Origin: Pseudofrankia coriaricola
GTDB lineage: Bacteria > Actinomycetota > Actinomycetes > Frankiales > Frankiaceae
Length of the DNA: 44,764 bases
NCBI RefSeq assembly: GCF_001854805.1
Contig: NZ_MBLO01000045.1
Span: 2,614 to 47,377 of the forward strand
Direction of reading: 5' to 3'
Shown: positions 1 to 7,431 of the stretch, one piece after another
Layout of the letters: each line of letters opens with the position of its first letter
Position numbering within the stretch: the stretch's first letter is position 1
Translations under genes and position numbers: made by a program
The notes under the pieces: generated by a model
The model's database searches: none
The model's input: the letters and a program-made list of their open reading frames with translations, nothing else
What the model was told of the DNA's origin: nothing

Positions 1-10
1 GAGCACCTCC

Positions 11-101
11 TCGCGGTGGTCGTAGGCAGGGACGCGCGCTCGACTCGCCAGCTTGAGCGAGCCGCTAGTCGAGTCCGGCTCCCTGCCTCCACCAGCCGCG
101 A
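11..101. repeat. Long imperfect inverted repeat (hairpin) at the left edge
   Basis: Read directly: 11-16 pairs with 96-101, 17-20 with 91-94, 24-32 (AGGCAGGGA) with 80-88 (TCCCTGCCT), and 39-45 (CTCGACT) with 67-73 (AGTCGAG). That makes 26 paired bases around small internal loops and a loop at 46-66. No T-tract follows on either strand, so a classical intrinsic terminator is not proven. It could be the terminator of a gene left of the window, a structured RNA or a mobile-element remnant. It does not fold as a convincing tRNA despite the CCACCA-like end near 89-94. Confidence 0.6.
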
Positions 102-150
102 GCCGTATCGGACGCAAAACTTAACCACGTAGTGGCCCGATCGTCAAGGG

Positions 151-180
151 TTGAATTGTGACCCACCCTATTGCTAGCGT
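151..180 (+). promoter_or_regulatory. Possible promoter of the monooxygenase gene
   Basis: TTGAAT at 151-156 and TAGCGT at 175-180 resemble -35 and -10 hexamers with an 18-nt spacer. They lie about 185 bp upstream of the chosen TTG start. The assignment rests on matching the consensus by eye and on position, so it is tentative. Apart from this, the hairpin at 11-101 and the heptads at 181-201, I see no gene or other signal in 1-365. Confidence 0.3.
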
Positions 181-201
181 CAGACGTCAGACGTCAGACG
201 T
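181..201. repeat. Three tandem CAGACGT heptads
   Basis: CAGACGT occurs three times head-to-tail with no spacer, at 181-187, 188-194 and 195-201. The array sits immediately downstream of the promoter-like hexamers. Each junction creates the self-complementary hexamer GACGTC, and the position suits an operator or an upstream leader element. Function is inferred from position only. Confidence 0.7.
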
Positions 202-365
202 CCGCACCAGGCTAGGACCTCGTCGCAGATTCAGACCTTGCCGCCTCAGAAGCCATGCCCGACCTCGTGGGGTCTGGGTCTTCGTGTCGGCCACATCGCC
301 GGACAGTCCGGCCGCAGTGTGTGCTCTCCGGACGGGGTGACAGGAAGTCCTATGGAGGTAGAGCG

Positions 366-2390
366 TTGAAACGAGTGATCTGCACTTCAGTGGACCGAGG
401 CGTCGCCCCGTCCGACATCGGCCCTGACGACCTGCGCAAGCACCTCAGTGTCGCAGACACCGCCCGTATGCTGGTGTGCGCCGTCCACCTGACCGGCGAT
501 CTCACTCTTCTCGATCGGTACGAGGCGCATGTCACCGCCTCAGGCGGTGCTGGACAGTTCTTCGTCGTGGAGGGCGGTGCTGGAGACCACCCCGTGGGAG
601 ACCCTGAGCCGGACGGGTTGGCCGAAAACCAGGTACGCGCGGAACTGACCGACATTCTCTGCGAGGCCGTTGCGCAGACCCCGCTCAACCTCTACACCCC
701 CTTCGACGACAAGACCACATTCATTCGGCTGGGCAGCGTGGCCTCGGGCGCCAAGATCGACTCGGCCTACAGCCAGTTCCTTCTCGAGCAGGCCGGGTTC
801 CTGAATGACCTCGTTCAGGACGAGCCCGCGAAGGCGACCTCGGACGTGCACATCGCGATCATCGGCGCCGGTATGGGTGGCCTCGACGCGGCGGTTCGGG
901 CCACGGCGCTGGGCCTTGACTACACCATCCTCGAGAAGGCCGCCGGTGTCGGCGGTGTGTGGCAGACCCACCGCTACCCCGGCAGTGGCGTGGACACCCC
1001 GTCGGTGGCGTACTCGATGTCCTACGAACTCAATCCCGACTGGGGTCGCGAGTTCCCGCTGTCCGACGAGTACCGGTCGTACCTCGAGGACTTCGCCGCA
1101 AAGCACAATATTCTTGAGCACGTGCGGTTCGGCACCACCGTGTCCGCGATGGTGTGGAACCCGGACGACGCGACGTGGGAGCTCACGGTGAGCTCCCCAG
1201 GCGGCGACCGCGTGGTCCGCGCGAACGTCGTCATCTCGTCGGCCGGCACTCTCAACGAGGCGAGTATCCCGAACATCGAGGGCCTGGACAGCTTCCAGGG
1301 CGACATGGTTCACACCACGCACTGGCGTCCCCTCGACGTGGCAGGCAAGCGCGTCGCGGTGATCGGTACGGGTGCTGCCTCGATCCAGACCGTCGCGTCG
1401 ATCGCGTCGGAGGTGGGCTCACTCACCGTATTCCAGCGGCAGCCGCACTACCTGATGCCCAACAAGGCGTCCGACATCGTGCCGGACAGCGAGATCTGGC
1501 TACGCCAGAATCTCCCATTTTACCTGCAGTGGACCAGACTAAAGTCGGTCTGGGAGCTGAGCGATGCGGATCTCTACGAGATGAGCTACGTAGACCGTGA
1601 GTGGATGAAGACGCACGACATGTCGTTCTCCGCCGCGAACGAACGCAGCCGGCAGGCGTCGCTCGACTACATCAACGAGTGCTTCGGCGAACGCTCCGAG
1701 CTGGCGCGGAAGGTGACGCCGGATTACCCTTTCATGACCAAACGACCGTTGCGTGACCCAGGGACCTTCGGTCCCGGCGGTTTCTACTACGCACTCACTC
1801 TGCCGCACGTCGAGCTCGTCGCTGAAGGAATCGACTCAATCGGGCCGAACTTCATCCGCACGACAAGCGGTGAGAAGATCGAGATCGACACGATCATTCT
1901 CTGCACCGGAATGGTGCTCCACTGGATGAAGCACATCGACGTAGTCGGCGTCGACGGCGTCAAGCTCGTGGATGTGTGGGGCGAGGACGACCCCCGCGCG
2001 TACCTGGGTGGGACCGTTCCAGGCTTCCCGAACTTCTTCATGAACAACGGGCCGAACACGGCAGGTGGGCACGGAGGCACGCATACCCTCCAGGCAGAGA
2101 CGGTCAACCACTACTCCTTCGAGTGCATCAGGTTCATGCTCGAGAAAGGTGCCCGGTCGATCGAGGTCACGCAGGAGGCGTTCGACGACTACCAAGCTCG
2201 TCTTGACGAGGCGATGAAGGACAAGGTGTGGGTGGCCGATGATCGCGCCCACAACTTCTGGAGGAACTCCAAGGGTCGCGTCATCCTTCAGCAGCCGTGG
2301 CGTCTCCTCGACATGTGGCGCATGTGTCGGCGGCCGAAACCAGCTGATTTCGTGCTCGCTCCCGGCCCGGTGCTGGTGGAGTCAGCGTGA
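366..2390 (+). CDS. FAD-dependent Baeyer-Villiger monooxygenase, HAPMO-like
   Basis: Predicted 674-aa flavoprotein using NADPH and O2 to insert oxygen next to a carbonyl, giving an ester or lactone. Visible motifs: the FAD dinucleotide fold GAGMGG near residue 167, the type I BVMO fingerprint FxGxxxHxxxW at 310-320 (FQGDMVHTTHW), and a second nucleotide fold GTGAAS at 334-339. The roughly 150-residue N-terminal extension before the FAD fold is typical of 4-hydroxyacetophenone monooxygenase rather than cyclohexanone monooxygenase. I chose the TTG at 366 because GGAGGT (354-359) lies six bases upstream. The same frame is open back to 255, but that part looks non-coding. A hairpin follows the stop and the next gene is a GntR regulator. 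No esterase for the product is seen beside it. Class assignment is firm; substrate unknown. Confidence 0.88.
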   Translation: MKRVICTSVDRGVAPSDIGPDDLRKHLSVADTARMLVCAVHLTGDLTLLDRYEAHVTASGGAGQFFVVEGGAGDHPVGDPEPDGLAENQVRAELTDILCEAVAQTPLNLYTPFDDKTTFIRLGSVASGAKIDSAYSQFLLEQAGFLNDLVQDEPAKATSDVHIAIIGAGMGGLDAAVRATALGLDYTILEKAAGVGGVWQTHRYPGSGVDTPSVAYSMSYELNPDWGREFPLSDEYRSYLEDFAAKHNILEHVRFGTTVSAMVWNPDDATWELTVSSPGGDRVVRANVVISSAGTLNEASIPNIEGLDSFQGDMVHTTHWRPLDVAGKRVAVIGTGAASIQTVASIASEVGSLTVFQRQPHYLMPNKASDIVPDSEIWLRQNLPFYLQWTRLKSVWELSDADLYEMSYVDREWMKTHDMSFSAANERSRQASLDYINECFGERSELARKVTPDYPFMTKRPLRDPGTFGPGGFYYALTLPHVELVAEGIDSIGPNFIRTTSGEKIEIDTIILCTGMVLHWMKHIDVVGVDGVKLVDVWGEDDPRAYLGGTVPGFPNFFMNNGPNTAGGHGGTHTLQAETVNHYSFECIRFMLEKGARSIEVTQEAFDDYQARLDEAMKDKVWVADDRAHNFWRNSKGRVILQQPWRLLDMWRMCRRPKPADFVLAPGPVLVESA

Positions 2391-2420
2391 GATGGTGGCC
2401 CTGACTGATATTCTGGATCA

Positions 2421-2440
2421 TGCCGGCCGAGCGGCCGGCA
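2421..2440 (+). terminator. Hairpin after the monooxygenase gene
   Basis: TGCCGGCC and GGCCGGCA form a perfect 8-bp stem with a four-base loop, starting 31 bases after the stop codon. There is no T-tract, which is common for GC-rich actinobacterial terminators. Termination is inferred from structure and position. Confidence 0.5.
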
Positions 2441-2468
2441 GGTCGCCTAGTCACTAGCAGCACCGCGG

Positions 2469-2529
2469 TGCCTGTCCGGTAACGGAACCTGTGGGATTGT
2501 GGCTCACAGGCATCCGTTGCCGGAAGGCA
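2469..2529. repeat. Extended hairpin between monooxygenase and GntR genes
   Basis: 2475-2486 (TCCGGTAACGGA) pairs with 2513-2524 (TCCGTTGCCGGA) with one non-Watson-Crick position. Inside it CCTGTG (2488-2493) pairs with CACAGG (2505-2510), and outside it TGCCT (2469-2473) pairs with AGGCA (2525-2529) across a one-base bulge. The structure lies about 130 bp before the GntR start. It could be a second terminator, an operator-sized dyad or an RNA leader element. Confidence 0.6.
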
Positions 2530-2656
2530 GTCGGGTGTGACGCGTGCGGGACTCTCGTTCAGCGGGCACGAAGGAACTTGATCCTCAAGCGTGTGACCAG
2601 GCTAGTTGCTGGCGATCATCAGCCCTGTCACTGACAACACCGCGAGGCCTGCGAGT

Positions 2657-3388
2657 ATGGCAAGACATCAACCACGTCAGCGAAGCACCTCTGCTCAGGT
2701 CGAGGAGCTGGTCCGAAAGCTTGCGGCCAACGGTGAGAAGCGAGTGCCCAACGAGGACCTCCTGGCGTCGGAGCTTGGAGTGAGCCGGCCTACGATCCGA
2801 ACCGCTCTGCAAGCGCTTCAGCGCGACGGGCTCATCAGGCGGCGCCACGGTACCGGAACGTTGATCAACCATTTTGCCTTCGGTCGCGACACGACAAGCA
2901 TCACCGCTGAGCGCGACATCATGGCCCACATCAAGGAGTGCGGTCACGAGCCACGCCTCGAGTCCGTCGCGGTCATCCCGTCGGTCACACACGAGGGCGC
3001 CGGGGCCGAGCTTGGCGTGTCGGCTGATGAGCCGCTTTGCGAGATTCGGCGGGTGTACACCGCCGGCGAGGTGCCGGCCGTCCTCACCTACGAGTACATC
3101 CCCGAAACCTACATCCACGTGCCAGCCGAGGCGCGCGTACCCTCCCGCACGATCCTCGACTTCGTCGCGGCGTGCACCGAGTTCCGCGTCGCCTACACGG
3201 TCACCTCGCTCGTGCCAGCCGTGGCCGACGCCGAGGTCGCGTCGGCCCTCGACCTCCCCCCGGGCACGCCGATCCTGTGCTTCGACAGCCTCCAGATCGC
3301 GTCCACCGAGACTCGCGTGGCGTTCTCGCGGTCCTGGGTCAGCTACGGCGTCGTCCGCTACTGCGTGGTCCGCGACCAGGGTGGCTGA
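2657..3388 (+). CDS. GntR-family transcriptional regulator, HutC/UTRA type
   Basis: A 243-aa DNA-binding protein. The N-terminal winged helix-turn-helix spans about residues 10-72 (SELGVSRPTIRTALQAL recognition region, then a GxGT wing). The rest matches the UTRA effector-binding fold of the HutC subfamily, including the typical segments LCEIRRVY and YEYIPE. Such proteins repress nearby catabolic genes until a small ligand binds. The start is uncertain: ATG 2657 gives a compact N-terminus, and an in-frame TTG at 2606 would add 17 residues. It follows the monooxygenase on the same strand after 266 bp and converges with the oxidoreductase at 3470. Its target is probably the monooxygenase gene or the operon to its right (inference). 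Confidence 0.85.
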   Translation: MARHQPRQRSTSAQVEELVRKLAANGEKRVPNEDLLASELGVSRPTIRTALQALQRDGLIRRRHGTGTLINHFAFGRDTTSITAERDIMAHIKECGHEPRLESVAVIPSVTHEGAGAELGVSADEPLCEIRRVYTAGEVPAVLTYEYIPETYIHVPAEARVPSRTILDFVAACTEFRVAYTVTSLVPAVADAEVASALDLPPGTPILCFDSLQIASTETRVAFSRSWVSYGVVRYCVVRDQGG

Positions 3389-3469
3389 CGCTGGTCAAGC
3401 ACGCCCACGCGGCGATATGCCAGGGCCGGGACCATGACGAGGGAAGAAGGCGCAGCAGCACGGGATCTC

Positions 3470-4444
3470 CTAGATTTCGAGCACGAGCCGGCCGAACGCC
3501 GCGCCGCTCTCCAGGCGTTCGTGGGCGGCGACCACCTCGTCGAGCGGGAACGCGCGGTCGACGACCGGTGGCGGGACGTTGTACGAGGCGAGCACGGACA
3601 TCAGGCCGGCGAAGTCCTGCGGGCTGCCCATCGTGGTGCCAAGCAGCGAGTACTGGCCGAAGTAGTAGGGCCGGACCGCGATGCGAGCTTCCTCGGCTCG
3701 CGACGCACCGAGCACGACCAGCCGCCCACCGGGGCGCAGGGCACGCAGCGCGTCCTCCCACGTGCCGACCGAGTCGAGGACGACGTCGAAGCCTCGTCCG
3801 CCCACGAGTCCCCGCGCGTCCTCCGGCCAGCCGGGGTGGTCGTATCGCACCCCTGCGGCAGCCCCCAGCCCGCGGGCCCGGTCGATCTTCTCCTGGCTCG
3901 ACGACGTCACGACAACTCGAGCGCCGACGGCGGAGGCCAGCGAGACCGCCATGGTCGCGACGCCACCGCCCGCGCCCAGGACGAGCAGCGACTCGCCCTC
4001 CTTCAGCGCGGCCCGGGTGAACAGCGCCCGATAGGTGGTCAGCCCGACCAGGGGCAGCGCGGCGGCCTCAGCCCAGGACAGGCCAGCCGGCTTCGGGACG
4101 ACGCACTCGCGAGGCACCCGGACAAGCTCGGCATAGGTCCCGTTGCGGCGGTCTCCGAGGATCTCCCACCCCGCTCCGGGCGCCGCCACGTCCTCGCCCC
4201 ACCACAACGAGGGCACCACCATCACCTCGTCGCCGGTGACGGCGTCCACACCGGCACCGTCCGCGCCAGGGACGTGCGGCAGCGGCGAATCGTAGCGACC
4301 CTGCCGGACCAGCACGTCGTGCCAGTTGAGTGCGGCGGCCTTCAGCCGGACCACCGACCAGCCGGGTGCGGCCTCAGGATCTGGTACGGCGGCCATCCGG
4401 AGCACTCCCGGGGGGCCGAACTCGTCCAGTACCGCCGCCCTCAT
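3470..4444 (-). CDS. MDR-superfamily NAD(P)-dependent oxidoreductase
   Basis: A 324-aa medium-chain dehydrogenase/reductase with an N-terminal GroES-like domain (VRLKAAALNWHDVLVRQGRY, PGADGAG) and a Rossmann fold carrying LVLGAGGGVATMAVSLA near residues 152-168. The four-cysteine structural zinc lobe is missing, and a Cys ligand for catalytic zinc is not evident at the usual position. A quinone-oxidoreductase or enoyl/zinc-free MDR reductase is therefore likelier than a classical alcohol dehydrogenase. It is the last gene of the leftward group, 52 bp after the lyase gene, and converges with the GntR gene. Physiological substrate unknown. Confidence 0.8.
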   Translation of the reverse strand: MRAAVLDEFGPPGVLRMAAVPDPEAAPGWSVVRLKAAALNWHDVLVRQGRYDSPLPHVPGADGAGVDAVTGDEVMVVPSLWWGEDVAAPGAGWEILGDRRNGTYAELVRVPRECVVPKPAGLSWAEAAALPLVGLTTYRALFTRAALKEGESLLVLGAGGGVATMAVSLASAVGARVVVTSSSQEKIDRARGLGAAAGVRYDHPGWPEDARGLVGGRGFDVVLDSVGTWEDALRALRPGGRLVVLGASRAEEARIAVRPYYFGQYSLLGTTMGSPQDFAGLMSVLASYNVPPPVVDRAFPLDEVVAAHERLESGAAFGRLVLEI

Positions 4445-4496
4445 GCCGCCCCCGGCGCAGTACGGTGCGCCATCTTTCCTCGCGCTTCTCCTGTGA

Positions 4497-5438
4497 TCAG
4501 GCCGGGTACCAGCTAACCGGCCCGGCCACGATCGAGTGGCTGGTCAGCTGGCGGCCCAGGGTGGACTGGGCCTCACGAGCAGCCTCGATGATCAGCTCGA
4601 GGTCGAGACCGGTGTCGACCCCCATCTCGTGGAGCATCGAGACGAGGTCCTCGGTGGCGATGTTGCCCGTCGAGCCAGCCGGCACCGGGCAGCCGCCCAG
4701 CTCGCCGAAGCTGGACTCGAAGCTGGTGCAGCCCGCCTCCAACGCCGCGTAGGCGTTGGCCAGGCCCTGACCCCGGGTGTTGTGGAAGTGCGCGGTGACC
4801 TCGATGCCGGGCAGCCGCTCGATGGCCGCCGTAAAGAAGCGCGAAGCGTACGCCGGGTTGCACATGCCAGTGGTGTCGCCGAAGCCGATCTCGGTGGCCC
4901 CGGCCTCCGCGAACCTCTCGGCGAGATCCAGCACCCGACTCATCTCGACCTTGCCCTCGAACGGACAGCCGAACGAGGTCGCGATTATCGCGCACAGCCT
5001 GAGACCCTCGGCCAGAATCCGCTTTCCCATGACCTGGACGCCGGCCACGGTCTCCTCGACCGTGCGGTTGATGTTGCGCTTGTTGTGCGTCTGGGACGCG
5101 GAGACGAACAGCGCCGCTTCCTCGAAGAACTCACGTTCACGCAGCGCGTTGTCGAGACCGCGACTGTTGGGGACGAGCACCATCCGGGCGACGTCGCCGG
5201 GCACGTCGATGCCGCGCAGCACTTCGGCCCCGTCCGCGAGCTGCGGGATGACGTCGGGCCTGACGAAGCTGGCCACCTCGATCCGCTTGAAGCCTGCGCG
5301 TCCCAGGGCGTTGACGAGCCGGATCTTGTCCGGGGTCGGGATCCTCTCCGGCTCGCTCTGGAACCCGTCGCGAGGTCCGACCTCGCGGATGTGCACGCGT
5401 CGGGTCTCTCCGTCGGTCGCGTTGGGGTAGCTGGTCAT
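4497..5438 (-). CDS. Hydroxymethylglutaryl-CoA lyase-like enzyme
   Basis: A 313-aa TIM-barrel lyase of the HMG-CoA lyase branch of the DRE-TIM family. It would cleave a 3-hydroxy-3-methylglutaryl-type CoA thioester into acetoacetate (or an analogue) and acetyl-CoA. Seen: REVGPRDG near residues 18-25 (catalytic Arg-Asp), SFVRPDVIPQLAD at 58-69, GCPFEG at 157-162, GDTTG near 188-192, the metal-binding HFHNTRGQ at 217-224 and the cysteine loop GGCPxxxGSTGNIATED at 248-264. The AGGAGG sequence fits the ATG at 5438 better than the overlapping GTG at 5441. It lies 12 bases after the ligase stop, so the two are probably translated together. A longer-chain 3-hydroxy-3-alkylglutaryl-CoA, as in acyclic terpene or leucine catabolism, is possible. 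Confidence 0.85.
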   Translation of the reverse strand: MTSYPNATDGETRRVHIREVGPRDGFQSEPERIPTPDKIRLVNALGRAGFKRIEVASFVRPDVIPQLADGAEVLRGIDVPGDVARMVLVPNSRGLDNALREREFFEEAALFVSASQTHNKRNINRTVEETVAGVQVMGKRILAEGLRLCAIIATSFGCPFEGKVEMSRVLDLAERFAEAGATEIGFGDTTGMCNPAYASRFFTAAIERLPGIEVTAHFHNTRGQGLANAYAALEAGCTSFESSFGELGGCPVPAGSTGNIATEDLVSMLHEMGVDTGLDLELIIEAAREAQSTLGRQLTSHSIVAGPVSWYPA

Positions 5439-5450
5439 CACACCTCCTGA

Positions 5451-7385
5451 TCAGCGCAGCTTGTCGACGAGGCCGCGGATCTCGTCCACGGCCTGCGGGT
5501 TCTCGGCGCTCGACAAGTCGCCCGGATCGGTGCCGAGGACGGCCGCGCGGATTGCCCGCCGCAGGATCTTCGCCGAGCGCGTCTTCGGTAGCCGCTCGAC
5601 CCGGAGCACCTGGCTTGGCGTGAAGGGCTTCCCCACACCACCGGCCACCAGGCCGCGCACGCGGCTCGCCACGTCGGGCTCCGCAGCGGCGTCGCGCGCG
5701 GCGACGTAGAAGACCCACACCGCCTCGCCCTTGCTCGGGTCCGGGATGCCGACGACCGCGCACTCCGCCACGTCGGGGTCCGCGGCGACGACCGACTCGA
5801 TCTCGCCCGGCGCAACGCGTTTGCCCGCCACATTCATCACGTCGTCGGAGCGGCCCAGGACGAACCAGCTACCGTCCTCGTCAACGAGCGCGAAGTCGCC
5901 GTGCCGCCACAGGCCATCGAAGGTCGACCAGTAGGCCTCGTGGTAACGCGAGCCGTCGGCGTCCTGCCAGATGCCCCTGGTCATCGAGGGCCAGGGCTGG
6001 CGACAGACGAGCTCGCCGATCACGCCTCGGACCGACTCCCCCTGGTCGTCGACCACGTCAACGTCCATCCCGAGCGCAGGACCGCCGAGCGAGCAGCTTC
6101 GGATCTCCTCGACCGGGTAGGGACAGAGGAACGAGCCCCCGACCTCGGTGCCACCGGAGAAGTTGATGACCGGCACCCGGCCGTCGAAGACGTCGCGTGC
6201 GAGCCACTGGTAGGACTCGGGATCCCACGGCTCTCCGGTGGAGCCAAGGACACGCACGCTACCGAGGTCGTGACGCGCCACGCCGCCGTCGGCCCGGAGT
6301 GCCCGGACCAGGGTCGGGCTCACGCCCAGCATCGAGACCTGGTGCCGCTCGACGAGGTTCCAGAGCCGCTGCGTGTCCGGCATGTCGGGCGAGCCTTCGT
6401 AGAGCAGAAGGGTGCCCCCGGTGCCGTGCGTACCGAAGATCGAGAGCGGGCCCATGATCCAGCCCATGTCGGTGATCCAGCAGAAGGTGCGTCCCGAACC
6501 CAGGTCGAAGCCGTAGGCGACCTCGGAGGCCGTCTTCGTCACAAAGCCCGCGTGCGTGTGCACTGCTCCCTTCGGCCGTCCAGTGGTGCCCGAGGTGTAG
6601 GCCAGTAGCAACACGTCGCCGGCCGCCGTGGACTCGACCACGGGATCCAGATCGCCGGCCAGCGCCTCGTACCAGGCGATCTCGCCGTCGACGAGCTCGA
6701 GCGGCCGCCCGAGGTTGCCGACCACTACCACCGTCTCCACGCTTGGAGACGATCCGAGGGCGGTCCGCAGCATTGGGAGCATCGCCGTCTCCCTGGAGCG
6801 GCGCACCGTGCCGTCCGCGGTGATCACCACCTTCGCCCGCGCGTCCCGCAGACGGCGCGCCACGGCTAGCGGCGCGAAGCCCGAGAACAACGGGACGAGA
6901 ATCGCGCCCAGGCTCGCGACGGCGTACGTCGCCACTACGGCCTCGGGCGTCATCGGCAGGTAGATGGCCACCGCGTCGCCCTTGCGGACGCCCCGGGCCC
7001 GGAGCGCACCTCGCAGCCGGGCCACGTGGTCGGCGAGTTCACAGTAGGTGAGCGTTCGGACCCGCCCATCCTCGGACTCGTGCACCACCGCCCTGACGTC
7101 CGGGGAGCGGTCCGCCCACGCACCGAGGCAGGCGTCGGCCGCGTTGAACCCGGCGCCGACGAACCATTCGGGCCACGCGATGCCCCGGCTCTGGTCGACC
7201 ACCTGGCTGTACGGCGTCCGGAACGTCAGCTGCAGGTCGTCGACCACCTCGCCCCAGAAGGCACCGATGTCGGCCACCGACCGGGCGCGCAGCTCGTCGG
7301 CCGTCGCTACGCCGAGCCGGCGCATCAGCCGTGCGACGTTGCTGTTCTCCAGATAGTCGCGGCCGGGGCGCCAGACGTAGGTCAT
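5451..7385 (-). CDS. Acetyl-CoA-synthetase-like acyl-CoA ligase
   Basis: A 644-aa ANL-superfamily ligase that would form an acyl-adenylate and then the CoA thioester. The N-terminal 100 residues match the ACS-type cap domain (FWGEVVDDLQLTF, WPEWFVGAGFNAADA). The ATP-binding loop YTSGTTGRPKGAVHTHAG is at 263-280, the WRHGDFALVDEDG region follows, and the A10 catalytic lysine lies in TRSAKILRR (K606). The overall plan resembles acetyl/acetoacetyl/propionyl-CoA synthetases rather than fatty-acid FadD proteins. It lies 46 bp downstream of the MaoC-type gene and just before the HMG-CoA-lyase-like gene, suggesting activation of a short branched or keto acid. Substrate not deducible. Confidence 0.85.
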   Translation of the reverse strand: MTYVWRPGRDYLENSNVARLMRRLGVATADELRARSVADIGAFWGEVVDDLQLTFRTPYSQVVDQSRGIAWPEWFVGAGFNAADACLGAWADRSPDVRAVVHESEDGRVRTLTYCELADHVARLRGALRARGVRKGDAVAIYLPMTPEAVVATYAVASLGAILVPLFSGFAPLAVARRLRDARAKVVITADGTVRRSRETAMLPMLRTALGSSPSVETVVVVGNLGRPLELVDGEIAWYEALAGDLDPVVESTAAGDVLLLAYTSGTTGRPKGAVHTHAGFVTKTASEVAYGFDLGSGRTFCWITDMGWIMGPLSIFGTHGTGGTLLLYEGSPDMPDTQRLWNLVERHQVSMLGVSPTLVRALRADGGVARHDLGSVRVLGSTGEPWDPESYQWLARDVFDGRVPVINFSGGTEVGGSFLCPYPVEEIRSCSLGGPALGMDVDVVDDQGESVRGVIGELVCRQPWPSMTRGIWQDADGSRYHEAYWSTFDGLWRHGDFALVDEDGSWFVLGRSDDVMNVAGKRVAPGEIESVVAADPDVAECAVVGIPDPSKGEAVWVFYVAARDAAAEPDVASRVRGLVAGGVGKPFTPSQVLRVERLPKTRSAKILRRAIRAAVLGTDPGDLSSAENPQAVDEIRGLVDKLR

Positions 7386-7431
7386 GAGTGGTTCCGTTCG
7401 ACGACGAGGTGGACACTGCGCGCGGTCCGGC

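Noticed and set aside
11-101. tRNA or tmRNA 3' end suggested by CCACCA-like bases after an AGGCAGG/CCTGCCT stem
   Set aside because: The T-arm consensus GGTTCGANTCC is absent, the loop sizes are wrong and the acceptor stem does not lead directly into CCA.
158-365. Coding sequence upstream of the monooxygenase, including its in-frame extension from 255
   Set aside because: Arg/Ser/Pro-rich composition, no ribosome site, and a strong GGAGGT correctly spaced before TTG 366.
3389-3469. Terminator between the convergent GntR and oxidoreductase genes
   Set aside because: No stem of convincing length could be found in this 81-bp gap, unlike the clear hairpins at 10460-10503 and 43632-43678.
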